64,000 nt of DNA from Panopea generosa (Eukaryota > Mollusca > Bivalvia > Adapedonta > Hiatellidae), in contig CM055907.1 in NCBI GenBank assembly GCA_029582155.1, positions 30,156,983-30,220,982 of the forward strand. Reading direction: 5' to 3'. A program made the translations under genes and the position numbers. Below are positions 23,431 to 36,972 of this stretch, one piece after another (positions within the stretch are counted from its first letter, which is position 1; each line of letters begins with the position of its first letter). The notes below the pieces were generated by a model that ran no database searches, had not been told where the DNA came from, and was given only the letters and a program-made list of their open reading frames with translations.

Positions 23431-26400
23431 TGTCATCAGTGTTCTGAGACAAATGAGTCATAATTATACTCAGATAAATGGGTCAGACATGTACTGGGAC
23501 AAATGGGTCAGACATGTACTGGGACAAATGGGTCAGAAGTGTACTTGGACAAATGGGTCAGACATGTACTTGGACATATGGGTCAGACATGTAATGGGAA
23601 ATATGGGTCAGACATGTACTGGGACAAATGGATCAGAAGTGTACATGGACAAATGGGTCAGAAGTGAAGTGGGACAAATTGGTCAGACATGTACTGGTTC
23701 AAATGGATCAGAAGTGTACTTGGACAAAGGGGTCAAAAGTGTACTTGGACAAATGGGTCAGACATGTACTGGGACATATGGGTCAGACATGTACTGGGAC
23801 AAATGGATCAGAAGTGTACTTGGACAAATGGGTCAGAAGTGAAGTGGGACAAATTGGTCAGACATGTACTGGTTCAAATGGAACAGAAGTGTACTTGGAC
23901 AAATGGATCAGAAGTGTACTGGGACAAATGGGTCAGAAATATACTGGCACAAATGAGTCAAAAGTTTACTGGGACAAATGGGTCAGAAGTGAACTGGGAC
24001 AAATGGGTCAGACATGTACTGGTTCAAATGGATCAGAAGTGTACTTGGACAGATGGGTCAGAAGTGTACTGGGACAAATGGGTCAGATGTGTAGTGGTTC
24101 AAATGGATCAGAAGTGTACTTGGACTGATGTGTCAAAAATTGACTGGGACAAATGGGTCAGAAGTGTACTCGGATAAATAGTCAGAAGTATACTTGGATA
24201 AATGGGTCAGGAGTGTACTGGGACATTTGGGTCAAAAGTGCATTGGGACAAATGAGCCAGAAGATTTTTGGACAAATGGCTCAGACGTGTACTTTAACAA
24301 ATGGGTCAGAAGTGTACTTAGACAAATTGGTCAGAAGTGTACTGGAACAAATGGGTTGAAAAGTCTTTGGACAAAATGAATGGGTCAGAAGTGTACTCGA
24401 ACAAATGTGTTAGATGTGTACTGGGACAAATGTGTCAGAAGTGTACTGGGACAAATAAGCCAAGAAGAAACTGCGACAAATGGATCAGAAGTGTACTAGG
24501 ACAAATGTGTCATACATGTAGGTGTACTGGGACAAATGTGTCATACATGTACTGGGACAAATAAGCCAAGAATACAGTGAAAAATGGGTCTAGGACAAAT
24601 GTGTCATTAGTGTACTGGGACAAATAAGCCAAGAATACAGTGAGAAATGGGTCATAAATGTACACGGACAAATGTGTCATAGGTGTACTGGGACAAATGT
24701 GTCATACGTGTACTGGGACAAATAAGCCAAGAAGAAACTGCGACAAATGGATCAGAAGTGTACTAGGACAAAGGGACATAAGTGTAATGGGGCAAATGGG
24801 TAATCAGTGTACTGTGCCAAATTGGTCAGAAATGACTTGAACAAATGAGTCGTATGTGTATTGGGACAAATTGGTCATCAGTGTTTTGGGACAAATGGGT
24901 CAGAAGTGTACTGGGACAAATGGGACGTAACGGTTCTGGGACAAATGTGTCAGAAGTGTACAGGGACGAATGGGTCAGAAGTTTATTGGGACAAATGGGT
25001 CAAAAATGTACTGGGACAAATTGGTCAGAATTGTACTGGGCCAAATTGGTCAGAAATGTACTTTAACAAAAGAGTCGTATGTGTAATGGGACAAATTGGT
25101 CATCACTGTTTTGGGACAAATGGGTCAGAAGTGTACTGGGACAAATGGGACGTAACGGTTCTTGGACAAATGTGTCAGAGGTGTACAGGGACGAATGGGT
25201 CAGAAGTTTTTTGGGACAAATGAGTAAAAAATGTACTGGGACAAATTGGTCAGAATTGTACTGGGACAGGTGGGTCATAGTGTACTCGGACAAATCTATT
25301 AGATGTGCACTTGCACAAATGGATCATAAGTGTAGAGGGAATATGGGTCATAAGTGATATCGGACAAATGTGTCAGGTGTACTGGGACAAATAAGTCATA
25401 AGTGTTCTTGGACAAATGGATCATAAGTGTACTTGGAAAACTTGGTCGTAAGTGTACTCAGACAAATGGGTAAGATGTGTACTAGGACTATTGGGTCAGA
25501 AGTGTACTGGAAGAAATGGGATATGAGTGTACTAGAACAAATCAGTCATCAGTGTACTTGGACAAATGGATCAAATGTGTACTGGGACAAATGGGTCGTA
25601 AGTGTACTAGGACAAATGGGTAAGATGTGTATTGGGACAAAGAGGCCAAAAGTGTACTGGGTCAAATGGGTTCTCATTGTACTGGGACAAATTGGTCATC
25701 ATCAGTGTACTGGAACAAATGGGTCATAAATGTATTGGAACTAATGGGTCATACGCGTACTGGGACAAATGGATCAAAATTGTACTGTGACAAATGCGTC
25801 ATAATTGTACTGGGACAAATGGGCCATCAAGGAAATTGGACAAATGGATCAGAAATGTACTGGGAAAAATGAGTCAGAAGTTTACTGGGACAAATGTGTC
25901 TTCAAAGTAGGGGGACAAATGGGTCATCCGTGTACTAGGATAAATGGGTCAACAGTGTACTGGGATAAATGGGACAGAAGTGCACTGGGGAAAATATATA
26001 AGAAGTGTACTGCGACAAATATGTAATATGTGTACTGGTACAAATGCGTCATATGTGTACTGGGAGAAATGAGTCGTCAAGGAACTGGGACAAATGGATC
26101 AGAAGTGTACTGGGACAAATGGGTCATAAGTGTACTGGGTCAAATGGGTCATAAGTGTACTGGGACTAATGGGACATCAGTGTACAGGGACAAATTGGTC
26201 GGAATTGTACTTGGACAAATGGGTCAGAAGTTTATTGGGACAAATGTGTCATAAAAGTACTGGGACAAATGGGTCAGAAGTTTACTGGGACAAATGGGTC
26301 AGAAGTGTACTGGGACATTTGGGTCTGAAGTGTATTTGGACAAATTGGTTAGATGTGTACTTGTACAAATATGTCATAAGTGTACTGGAACAAATGGGCC

Positions 26401-28560
26401 AAGAAGAAACTTGGACAAATGTGTCAGAAGTGTACTAGGACACATGTGTTAGAAGTATACTGGGACAAATGGGTCAGAAGTGTACTGGGACAAATGAGTC
26501 AGAATAGTACTAAGACAAATTTGTCAAAAGTGTATTATGACAAATCAGTCATAAATGTACTGGGACAAATGGGTCAGAAGTGAACTGGAACAACTTGTTC
26601 AGAGGTGTACTGTGACAAATGGGTCAGAAGTTTACTGGAACAAATGGGTCAGAAGTATACTTGGACACATGTGTCAGAAATGTACTCGGACGAATATGTC
26701 AGAAGCGTACTGTGACAAAAGAGTCAGAAGAGTACTGGGATAAATGGGTCATCAGTGTACTGGGACAAATTGGTCAAAGGTTTACTGTGACAAATGGGTC
26801 AGATGTGTAAGTGAACAAAAAATGGGTCAGAAGGGTACTCGAAAAAAGCGGGTCATAAATGTACTGGGACAGATGTGTCTGACGTTTACATGGACAAATG
26901 GTTCATCCGAATACTAGGACAAATGGTCATCTGTGTACTGAGACAGATGTGTCAAGGGTGCATTGGGACAAATATGTATGAAGTTTACAGGGACAAATAT
27001 GTAAGAAGTGTACTGTGACAAATGCGTCATATGTGTACTAGGACAAATGGGCCGTAAAGGAACTGGGACAAATGAATCAGAAGTGTACTGGGACAAATGG
27101 GTCATAAGTGTACTGGGACAAATGGGTCAGAAGTTTATTGAGACAAATTTGTCATAAAAGTATTGGAACAAATGTGTCAGAAGTTTACTATGACAAACGT
27201 GTCATAAGTGAATTGGGACAATTGGGTCAGAAGTTTACTGGGACAAATGGATCAGAAGTGTACTTGTACAAATAGGTCAGAATTGTACTGGAACAAATGG
27301 GCCATAAAGGAACTGGAACAAATTGGTAATAAGATTACTGGGACAAATGGGCCATCAAAGAACTTGAAAAGAATCAGAAGTGTACTGGGACAAATGTGTC
27401 AGAAGTGTACTAGGACAAATGGGTTGGAAGTATACTGGGACAAATGGGTCAGAAGAGTACTGTGACAAATGAGTCATTAGTGTACTGGGACAAGTTGGTC
27501 AGACTTACATTATGACAAATTTGTCAAAAGTGTATTTTGACAAATGGGTCATATATGTACTGAGACAAATGGGTCAGAAGTGTACTGGGACAAATTATTC
27601 AGAAGTATACTTGGACAAATGTGTCTGAAGTACACTCGAACAAATATGTCAGAAGTGTACTGGGACAAATCAGTCAGAAGTGTACTGGGATCAATGGGAT
27701 CAGTGAACTGATACAAATTAGTCAAAAGTCTACTGTGACAAATGGGTCAGATGTGTACTTGGACAGATAGGTCAGAAAGGTTCTCGAAAAAGAGGGTCAT
27801 AAATGTACTGGAACATATGTGTGAGACGTGTACTTGGACAAATGGGTCAGAAGTGTACTGAAACATATGGGTCAGAAGTGTACTGCGACGAATGGGTCAT
27901 AAGTGTAATGGGACAAATGAGTCAGATGTTTACTGGGACAAATGGGTCATTAAATTTAATGTACTGGGACAAATGGGTCAGAAGTGTACTGGGACTAATG
28001 AGTCATCAGTGTACTGGGACAAATTGGTCAGAATTGTATTAAGACAAATTTGTCAAAAGTGTATTATTACAAATGGGTCATAAATGTACTAGGACAAATT
28101 TGTCAGAAGTGTACTAAGACAAATTGTTCAGAAGTGTATTGTGACAAATTGGTCAAAAATTTGGACAAATGGGTCAGAAGAATACTGGGAAAAATGTGTC
28201 AGAAGTGCACTCGGACAAATATGTCAGAAGTGTACTATGACAAATGAGTCAGAGGTATACTGGGATCAACTGGTCATCAGTGTACTGGGACAAAAGTTTA
28301 CTGTGACAAATGGGTCAGATGTGTACTTGGACAAATGGGTTATAAGGATACTCGAACAAGAGGGTCATAAATGTACTAGGACAAATGTGTCAGACGTGTA
28401 CTGGGACAAACGGGTCAGAAGTGCCCTGGGACAAATATGTAAGAAGTGTACTGTGACAAATGTGTCATACGTGTACTGTGACGAATGGGTAAGAAGTTTA
28501 TTGGGACAAATGTGTCATAAAGGTACGGGGGCAAATGGGTCAAATGTGTACTGGGACCAT

Positions 28561-30000
28561 TAGGCCATAAAGGAAAATGGACAAATGGATCAGAAGAGTA
28601 CTGGGACAAATGGGTTAAAAAAATACTGGGACAAATGTGTCAGAAGTGTACTGGGACAAATGAGTCATCAGTGTACTGGGAAATGAGCCATAAAGGAAAA
28701 TGGACAAATGTGTCAGAAGTGTACTTGGACAAATGTGTTAGAAGAATACTGGGACAAATGTGTCAGAAGTGTACTTGGACAAATGACTCATCAGTGTACT
28801 GGGACAAATTGGTCAGACTTGTACTTAGACAAATTTGTCAAAATATATTTTGACAAATGTGTCATAAATATACTGGGACAAATGGGTCAGAAGTGTACAG
28901 GGACAAATTGTTCAGAAGTATACTTGGACAAATGTGTCTGAAGTGCAATCGGACAAATATGTCAGAAGTGTACTCGGATAAATCAGTCAGAAGTGAACTG
29001 GGATAAATTGGTTATCAGTGTACTGGGAAAAAAGTTTACTGTGACAAATGGGTCAGATGTGTACTTGGACAAATAGGTCATAAGAGTACTCGAACAAGTT
29101 GGTCATCAATGTACTAGGACAAATATGTCAGACGTGTACTGGGACAAACAGGTCAGAAGTGCACTGGGACAAATATGTTAAAAGTGTACTGGGAAAAATA
29201 TGTAAGAAGTGTACTATGACAAATGTGTCATATGTGTACTGGGATAAATAGGCCGTAAAGGAACTGGGACAAATGAATCAGAAGTGTACAGGGACAAATG
29301 GGTCAGAAGTGTACTTGGAGTAATGGGTCATCAGTGTACTGGGACAAATGGGTCAGAAGTGTACTGGGAGTAATGGGTCATCAGTGTACTGGGACAAATG
29401 GGTCATCAGTGTACTGGGAGTAATCGGTCATCAGTGTACTGGGACAAATGGGTCAGAAGTGTACTTGGATAAATGGGTAAGACGTTTATTGGTACAAATG
29501 TGTCATTAAGGTACTGAGGCAAATACGTCAAAAGTGTACTGAGACCATTAGGCCATAAAAGAAAATGGACAAATGGATCAGAAGCGTACTGGGACAAATG
29601 GGTTAGAAGAATACTGGGACAAATGTGTCAGAAGTCTACTACGACAAATGAGTCATCAGTGTACTGGGAAATTAACCTTAAAGGGACATGGACAAATGTG
29701 TCAGAAGTGTACTTGGACAAATTTGTTAGAAGAATACTGGGACAAATGTCTCAGAAGTGTACTTGGACAAATGAGTCATCAGTGTACTGGGACAAATTGG
29801 TCAGACTTGTTTTAAGACAATTTTGTCAAAAAATGTATTATGACAAATGTGTCAGAAGGTTACTGAGACAAATGGGTCAGAAGTATACTGAGACAGTTGT
29901 GTTAGAAGTGCACTCGGACAAATATGTCAGAAGTGTACTGGGAATAATGAGTCAGAAGTGTACTGGGACAAATTTGTCGGAATTGTACTGGAAAAAATGG
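28561..30000. repeat. Approximately 1 kb block duplication in satellite C
   Basis: A run starting at the variant GGCCATAAAGGAAAATGG and continuing through a distinctive series of monomers occurs near 28561 and again about 988 bp later near 29550. The second copy extends to about 30000. Confidence 0.6.
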
Positions 30001-31824
30001 GTCAGAAGCTTATTGGGACAAATGTGTCATAAAGGTACTGGGACAAATGGGTCAAAAGTTAACTGGTATATATGGGTCAGAAGTGTACTGGGACAGTTGG
30101 ATCAAAAATGTACTGGGACAAATTGGGTAGGAAGTCTACTGGTACAAATGGGTCAGAAATGTACTGGAACAAATGGGCCAAAAAGGAAATGGAACAAATG
30201 GGTAATAAGTTTAGTGTGAAAATGGGCCATAAAGGAACTTGGACAAATGAGTCAGAAGTGTACTGGGACAAATGGGTCGGATTGTATTGGGAAACTTTGT
30301 TCAGAAGTGAACTTTGACAAATAGATCAGAAGTTTACTGGGACAAATGGGTCAGAAGTATACTGTAATAAAGGGTCATCAAATTTAATGTACGGGGACCA
30401 ATAGATCATCCTTGTACTTTGACAAATGGGTCATCAGTGTACTGAGCCAAATGGATCAGAAGTGCACTCGGGCAAATATTTAAGAAGTGTCCTTGGACAA
30501 ATATGTAAGAAGTGTATTGTAACAAATGCGTCATGTGTGTACTGGGACAAATGGGCCTTAAAGGAACTGTGGCAAATGAATCAGAAGTATACTGGGACAA
30601 ATGGGTCAGAAGTGTACTGGGTCAGAAGTGTACTGGGACTAATGGGTCATCAGTATACTGGGACAAATGGGTCAGGAGTGTACTGGGACAAATGAGCCAT
30701 CAAGGAAATTGGACAAATGGATCAGAAGCGTACTGGGACAAATGGGTCAGAAGTGTACTGGGACAAATGGGTCAGAAGTTTACTGGGACAAATGGTTCAG
30801 AAGTTTACTGGGACAAATGGGTCATAAATATAGGGGGACAAACAGGTCATCCGTGTACTAGGATTAATGGGTCAACAGTGTACTGAGATAAATGGGTCAG
30901 AAGTGCACTGTGAAAATATAAACGAAGTGTACTGGGACAAATGCCTCATATGAGTACTGGGACTAATGAGCCGTCATAAAATGGGACAAATGAATCAGAA
31001 GTGTACTTGGACAAATTGGTCATTAGTGTACTAGGACTAATGGTTCATCAGTGTGCTAGGACAAATTGGTCGGAAGTGTAAAGGGACAAATGGGTCAGAA
31101 GTTTATAAGGACAAATTTGTTATGCAGGTACTGGAACAGATGGGTCAGAAGTTTACTGGGACAAATGGGTCAGAAGTGTACTGGGAGAATTGGGTCAGAA
31201 GTGTACTGGAACAAATGTGTCAGAAGTGTACTGGGACAAATGGGTCATAATTGTACTGGAACGAATGCACCATAAAGGAACTGGGACAAATTGGTAATAC
31301 GTTTGCTAGGACAAAAAGGCCATAAAAGAACTTGGACAAATGTGTCAGAAGTGTACTAGAACAATTGGGTTAGAAGTGTATTGTGACAAATGGCTCAGAA
31401 GTGTACTGGTACAAATAAGTCATCAATGTACTGGGACCAATTGGTCAGAATTGTACTTAGACAAATGGGTCAAAAGTGTATTATGACAAAAAGTGCACCA
31501 TGACAAATATGTCAAAAGGGTACTGGGACAAATGGGTCAGAAATGTACTGGGATAAATGGGTCATCAGTGTACTGGGACAAATGTGTCAGAAGTTTACTG
31601 GGACAAATGGGTCAGATGTGTATTAGGACAAATGGGCAATTAAAAATCAGTTGTACCCATCATGTTTACACATTATATCAATATTAAAGCCTTTAAAATA
31701 TCATGTTTGGAAGATTTCTTTTTGAATATTACGATCTGCATCTACGTGTTTTAGGAGGACATAACATAAAACATATTTTTATAGATCTATTGTCGTGATT
31801 CTAATATATTGAATACACAAACAA

Positions 31825-31825
31825 G

Positions 31826-31863
<38 letters not shown>

Positions 31864-31873
31864 ATATATATAC
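31825..31873. repeat. (TA)n microsatellite
   Basis: Alternating TA for about 49 bp with one phase break. Confidence 0.95.
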
Positions 31874-33378
31874 GCAAATTGATATTTTTTGTTCAAACGT
31901 ATGTTTACCAAAGACTACCACAAAATGTATCAATATGAAGCCATGCAAACATTTAACAAATTCCTGTATTAATATTCATGTTTTTACATCATGTATGTAA
32001 ATGTTTTTTAAATATTGATATTTCAAATGTTATTAACTGTGTCGTGTTTGTTTTGATTGATTACATTTTTTAAACATTATTCAATAATATTTATATACAT
32101 GGACGTGTTGTGATTACCTCTACTAGTGACGTCTGATAAAAACACTGGCATTCATTTGTAATAAGTGTAAGAACAGTAGAGCCTTAGTGGTGCAACTAAA
32201 TCAAGAACGTATGTGCGATCAATGCATACATAATTATAGTTAACACTCGCTAAACAAATACTAGCGCAATATTGAAGTAACATGACTTCAAAATCAAATT
32301 AGCTAAACCTTTAACAAAATCGATTGCCATGCGCATTACCAATGTAACCACTACTGCTGAAATATAGTGTTCCTGGTTTGGGCAACCGATTGCTGTTACA
32401 ATCTAATAGCATTATTTACATCAATTGTATTTGCAACAACCATCACTTCATTTATTGGGTTTTTGTAATATTTTGGACTGTATATATTTACTGATGAAGA
32501 CTTAATCAGTTTAAATGTAAATACTCCAACGCCTGTGCTTGCATAATTAGGTTGAAAGAAATAAAATACCAGAATAAACACGGAAACTTGTCGTTATTGT
32601 TACAGTAAGAGATTTTGGACTTTAAATCAGTGAACAAAATCCAAGTTCTCAGATGCAGTGTGTGTTATTGTATTTATGTTCTATATTCCACTCTTATTTT
32701 AGTGATTTAGAAACTGGTCACGAACGTAATCATGTTGAAAAGCAATATTTGCTTATTTGTGCTTTTTTAATTGTCAGTTTTGTCACCTTTGTTTGTGTGT
32801 TCTTTGATATATGTATGTCTTTTTAACTCCATCACCGTCACTCTTATTCTCATTTATATCTAAATACAAATTATTAGATGTTTTGATAGTTTTAATGATG
32901 GACACAATTTACTAAGCTTCTTAATAAATATGTCAAGATTTAGATAAGATTATCAAGGTACTAACTATTTTTGATTGTGATGATATGTTGATGACGCACT
33001 TAAACGAAGTGTACAGTTGACCTGACGTGGGTTGTCAATCAAATAAGTCAAATCAATCAAATTTCCTTAGACAAGCTGGCGATGTCTAAGTACTTTGTAT
33101 TTACAAACAACGCCACGTGTCCAGTGTGCGGAGCGACAGTCGTTATCGGGTAATGTCAATTGCAGCACAATGTGCGTCAATCGGTGTTATTAGCGAAACA
33201 AATACCACCACATTATGCTCGCAAAAAAGGGGGAATCGGTGTGTTTGGTGAGATATACTTGACCGACTAACACTGAAGAAGTGTTGTAGTGTTTTGCAGC
33301 TAGTGATACTATTTAAACAAGGATAATGTACTTTAATGATGCTATTCAGTACACTTGAACACAGATGTTAAATATATG

Positions 33379-33478
33379 GTGATATGATGATGATGATGGT
33401 GGTGGTTGTGATGATGATGATGATGGTGACGATGGTGGTGGTGATGGTGGTGATGTTGAGGGTGAAGATGGTGATGGA
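33379..33478. repeat. GAT/GGT trinucleotide microsatellite
   Basis: Degenerate GATGATGGTGGTG triplets for about 100 bp, abutting the left edge of the LINE fragment. Confidence 0.85.
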
Positions 33479-33479
33479 T

Positions 33480-34800
33480 TTGCAAAGTTAAATGTAAAGA
33501 TTACTATTAATGACATAATAAATGCAGTTAAGTGATTGAAAAGAAATAAGTCTGCAGGTTCTGTTTGTTTTTTTGATTAATGAATATTTTACTTAAAATA
33601 CTGTAAGTCTGTTCTTAATGTTAGAAATAATACTACAAATGTTAGTGTTTATGGAGAATTAGCTAGTAACCCTTTGTACATATCTCGATATATTAGAATT
33701 TTAAAATATTGGTTTAAGTTGCTAAACACAGATAATACATTATTAAATGTTATGTACTAATTGTCATATGAAGATTGCATACCTGGTAAAAAAGTGTTTG
33801 TTAACAAATGTTATACATTTATTATGTCAAAATGGATTCGCTTTTGTTGGAATCAACAAGGAAAAGCAATCGATAGAAGCTTTATTAATGTTTTTAAACA
33901 ACGTTTGATTGATATTTTTTATCAAAGCTGGTACTCTGATATAGAAAGAAGCCACTTGTTACATTTATATAAATTGGTGAAATCAGAATTTGGTTATGAA
34001 AAGTATTTAGACATGTTACAAGTTGATCTAAGAACTTATATTTGCAAGATTAGACTGTCTTCTCACAATTTACACACACAAACGGGTCGTTTTTGGTAGA
34101 AACCGAATACTTCGAGCCGAAAGATACTGTATATATTGTAGGATTCTAGATAGTGAAGATGAATATCACTTCATCATTAAATGTTCATGTTTTAATACTT
34201 TAAGACGGAAATTTATTGAACGTTATTATTACGAAAACCCAAGTATATTTAAATTCATAGAACTTTTATAGAGTACTGATACAATAACAAAACTTGAAAA
34301 GCCGCATTTACACTGCGTGTTTCACTTTCTCATAACACTTAGTTCATCCTCTATATATTTTATTTGTTTAAATAGTATAAATTAGAAAAAATATTATACT
34401 TAGTCACGTGACAACAGTTTTTGAAATGTTTCATATAATAGAAATGTATGTCATGAATCCTTAACTGGATCTTACTCATATAAAGCTATCAGATCATGTA
34501 TGTAAATTTGTCCACCCTGTCCAGATGTGTTGCATGTAATTCCATAGCATATAAGTCATGATCAACACCAAATTTATTGGTTTGGCAGAGGCCTTGATAT
34601 TGTATCTATGGTTTGCATTGTAGCTAGGCGCACTCGCAGTAGTCGGGTCTGTATATTTATGTCTTGGTTATTCACAAATAATTATCTCCATATATAGCTA
34701 TATATCTATATATCTATATATATATATAAATGTTCTATTATATGTATGTATTGTTTGATGATGTATTTATGTGCAAATCAATGAAATATATGTTCTGTTT
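33480..34800 (+). pseudogene. LINE fragment 1: start of RT domain and C-terminus, internally deleted
   Basis: Remnant of a non-LTR retrotransposon. At 33480-33597 the translation reads KLNVKITINDIINAVK, a stop, then LKRNKSAG and NEYF with a frameshift. This is the stretch that normally precedes the catalytic motifs of the LINE reverse transcriptase. The catalytic core (palm motifs A to C) is missing. The C-terminal region follows at once: SVYGELASNPLYISRYIRI, KYWFKLLNTDN, a stop, then a 112-codon frame at 33761-34099 containing FINVFKQRLIDIFYQSWY. Beyond a frameshift comes an EDEYHFIIKCSCF-like segment near 34150. The 3' UTR (34400-34800) holds a block shared with the LINE at 63196-63325. It cannot encode an active enzyme. 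The clade is uncertain; the C-terminus looks like LINEs I recall from bivalve genomes. Confidence 0.82.
34450..34700 (+). repeat. LINE 3' UTR block, copy 1 (long form)
   Basis: Begins GTCATGAATCCTTAACTGG. The first 43 nt match 63196-63238 with two differences. About 34612-34700 (TTGTAGCTAGGCG, then CTTGGTTATTCACAAATAAT) matches 63240-63325. Between these lie about 120 nt that copy 2 lacks. Confidence 0.8.
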
Positions 34801-36972
34801 TGTTCTGTTAAAGATATGGACAGAACATATATTGATAGAAAACTCAAGTATGACGAAATTGTAGAGTTTCAGTTAATACTTTAAGCTGTATTAATAGATA
34901 AAGTACGGTTTACGTTTTACTTAATTTTGGAATTTGTCATAAGGAACTTCGCTGCATCTGGCTTTGGTTGAAAACATCACACACGTGGTATAATTAATGG
35001 ATTCAACAAACAATGTTTATTTTGCGAAGTCAATTAGGATTTATACATATGCTACCTATATGGTTTTAGGGAAATAATGCGAGCGTATATAGGGGTGATG
35101 CTATTTTTGTTACAAATAAATAATCATTTGTTGTATTATATTATTTACCCGTTATTTTTCGGGCCACTTTATGAGTGGTAATAAACCATCCATCACTGTG
35201 AAGCTGGCATGTCGCAAAGTGCCATAAACACCATTTATTACAGAATTGATAACCTATTTTTAGGGGAATCAAATATATATGTTTATTCCCATTGTTCCTT
35301 ACTTTACTCTTTGCTTATATATAGGCATGCGTTCAAATGTATCATTTGCACACCATTATATAGAAGAAGAATAGTTAGCTGGGGTGGCTTCATTAATACA
35401 TACCAACGCTCCTGATGACGTAGTCACATGTTCTGTGTCAAACATAACACTGTGCACTAGTTAAAGTATAAACATTATAGAAAGCACACACGATCCTGTG
35501 GTCATTTCATATCTTGGTTCTGTTTTGTTTAAACTGTGTTTAATAATAAACTAATGCCTGAAGATGTGGAAATGGATTATTAATTGCTGCAATTATCATT
35601 CTATGCATTGGGCATACAATTAACTTTCAAATTCTTTTGTAAAAAATATTTTTTTGCAACCAGTAATTAGTACATACAACATATCTGTGTTTTTCCGTAA
35701 AACTGACATCCCTGAACAATTGTAAATATATTATTCTTTAAATTGATATAGTTTTTTATAGGGAGTCGTCATCATATGAACGTTGTTTCGTTTCATTGAA
35801 TTTTCATGCATATTTTGCACAAATATGATATATTCGATATGCGAATCAAAGCGATAATGATGTAGTATACATGTACTTATTAATTGTATTTCTTTAGTTC
35901 GTATTGTCTAAACTACACATTTTAAACAATTCATGTGAATGTAGTTAAATATGGTAATAAACATATTTCTAGTACGCATATAAACTATTATACATGTAAC
36001 AGCCTTTCATTAATTGCTTGTCATCCCATTGGTTGACGCACTTAATAAAGTATATGGTTACTACGGTAAAACACTGTGGTAATAAAAAGCAATTCAGTTA
36101 GAAAACTGCTTAAAGTTGACTCCATTGCAGTATCTGCTCATAAAAATACACATTAATTACAGTATTGACCATCTTTGTTTTTAACAAAAGACAGTGCAGT
36201 GAAACGCCTATACTTTATTCTAAAAAAAAAGTCATCCAATGCTCTGAACTAAGTATATCTGTCTGTTTAAATCCAATAACAACTTTTTAATCAATCTAGT
36301 GATGTCTTATTGCTGTATTTGCTATGTCAACCTTTGCTCTACTCATATACAGGAAGACATTAAAATCCCTTTCAAACATTTTGAATATATTTGAAACCAA
36401 CTTACATACTTAGGACATTTTGTTTATGTTACCGTCACTAGACTTTCCTGCTCATAGGAAAAGTCAATTATAAATGTTTATTTATGAACACATGCTATGT
36501 GTAAGCTTATAGCCTTTTATTATGATATTCAAAACACCTTATCCCAGTATGTTAGTTTCGCCTCAATTGACCAATTATTTCATTGATGATTTATCAAATT
36601 TTAAATACATTCTATTGTTATTGATAATGATTAATTCAGTGTTGTATGATTACACAATCTCGTTATTTCCCGTGTGATTTCACGGGTTTTTAGTTCAGAA
36701 TGAAATAATCTCTAGTTTATGATTAAATATCAATGTCTAATGATGGTACAAACTTATTAGATAATTGTTATCGATCTTGGATTATTCACACACTACAGCA
36801 GTAGTAAGCATGTTTGTAAAACTATATAGTAGTTCTAATAAACGATTGCATGATCTAACACGGGAATTTCAAACTGCAAAATGTGAAAAGACTTCTAAAC
36901 ATTATTTGATTAATATGAAAACACGATTAATCCAAGTTATTTTTTACTTTTAATCACAAACTGAGAGAAAAA
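34801..36972. other. Spacer before satellite D
   Basis: AT-rich DNA with no recognisable gene or array. A 6-bp GC stem (CCCGTG/CACGGG) sits at 36669-36686. Short frames of 60-70 codons are unremarkable. Confidence 0.6.
36669..36686. repeat. Small GC hairpin
   Basis: CCCGTG at 36669-36674 and CACGGG at 36681-36686 can form a 6-bp stem with a 6-nt loop in AT-rich DNA, followed by a T run. I checked it as a Helitron 3' hairpin but the CTRR end is absent. Confidence 0.5.

Larger units (their letters stand above)
22252..31645. repeat. Satellite C, 25-bp monomer, 9.4 kb array
   Basis: Continuous array of a 25-bp monomer (GGGACAAATGGGTCAGAAG then TGTACT) with many variants. Since 25 is not a multiple of 3, a frame cycles through all phases every 75 bp. 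The consensus has no plus-strand stop codon, so many open frames encode the same 25-residue repeat (TGTNGSEVYWDKW core). These frames overlap in different phases and are broken at random, so I treat them as non-coding. Variant monomers group into higher-order blocks. Confidence 0.92.
31646..33478. other. Spacer after satellite C
   Basis: AT-rich DNA with a TA microsatellite at 31825-31873 and a GAT/GGT microsatellite at 33379-33478. I see no gene; 60-codon frames here have no supporting features. Confidence 0.6.

Noticed and set aside
22252..31645. A 25-residue repeat protein from satellite C
   Set aside because: The 25-bp period makes any plus-strand frame read the same peptide cycle. Frames are short, overlapping and randomly broken.
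33761..34099. A 112-codon frame as a host gene
   Set aside because: The FKQRLIDIFYQSW region and its neighbours match LINE C-termini, and stops or frameshifts lie on both sides.
36669..36686. A Helitron 3' terminal hairpin
   Set aside because: The stem is short and no CTRR end follows at the expected distance.
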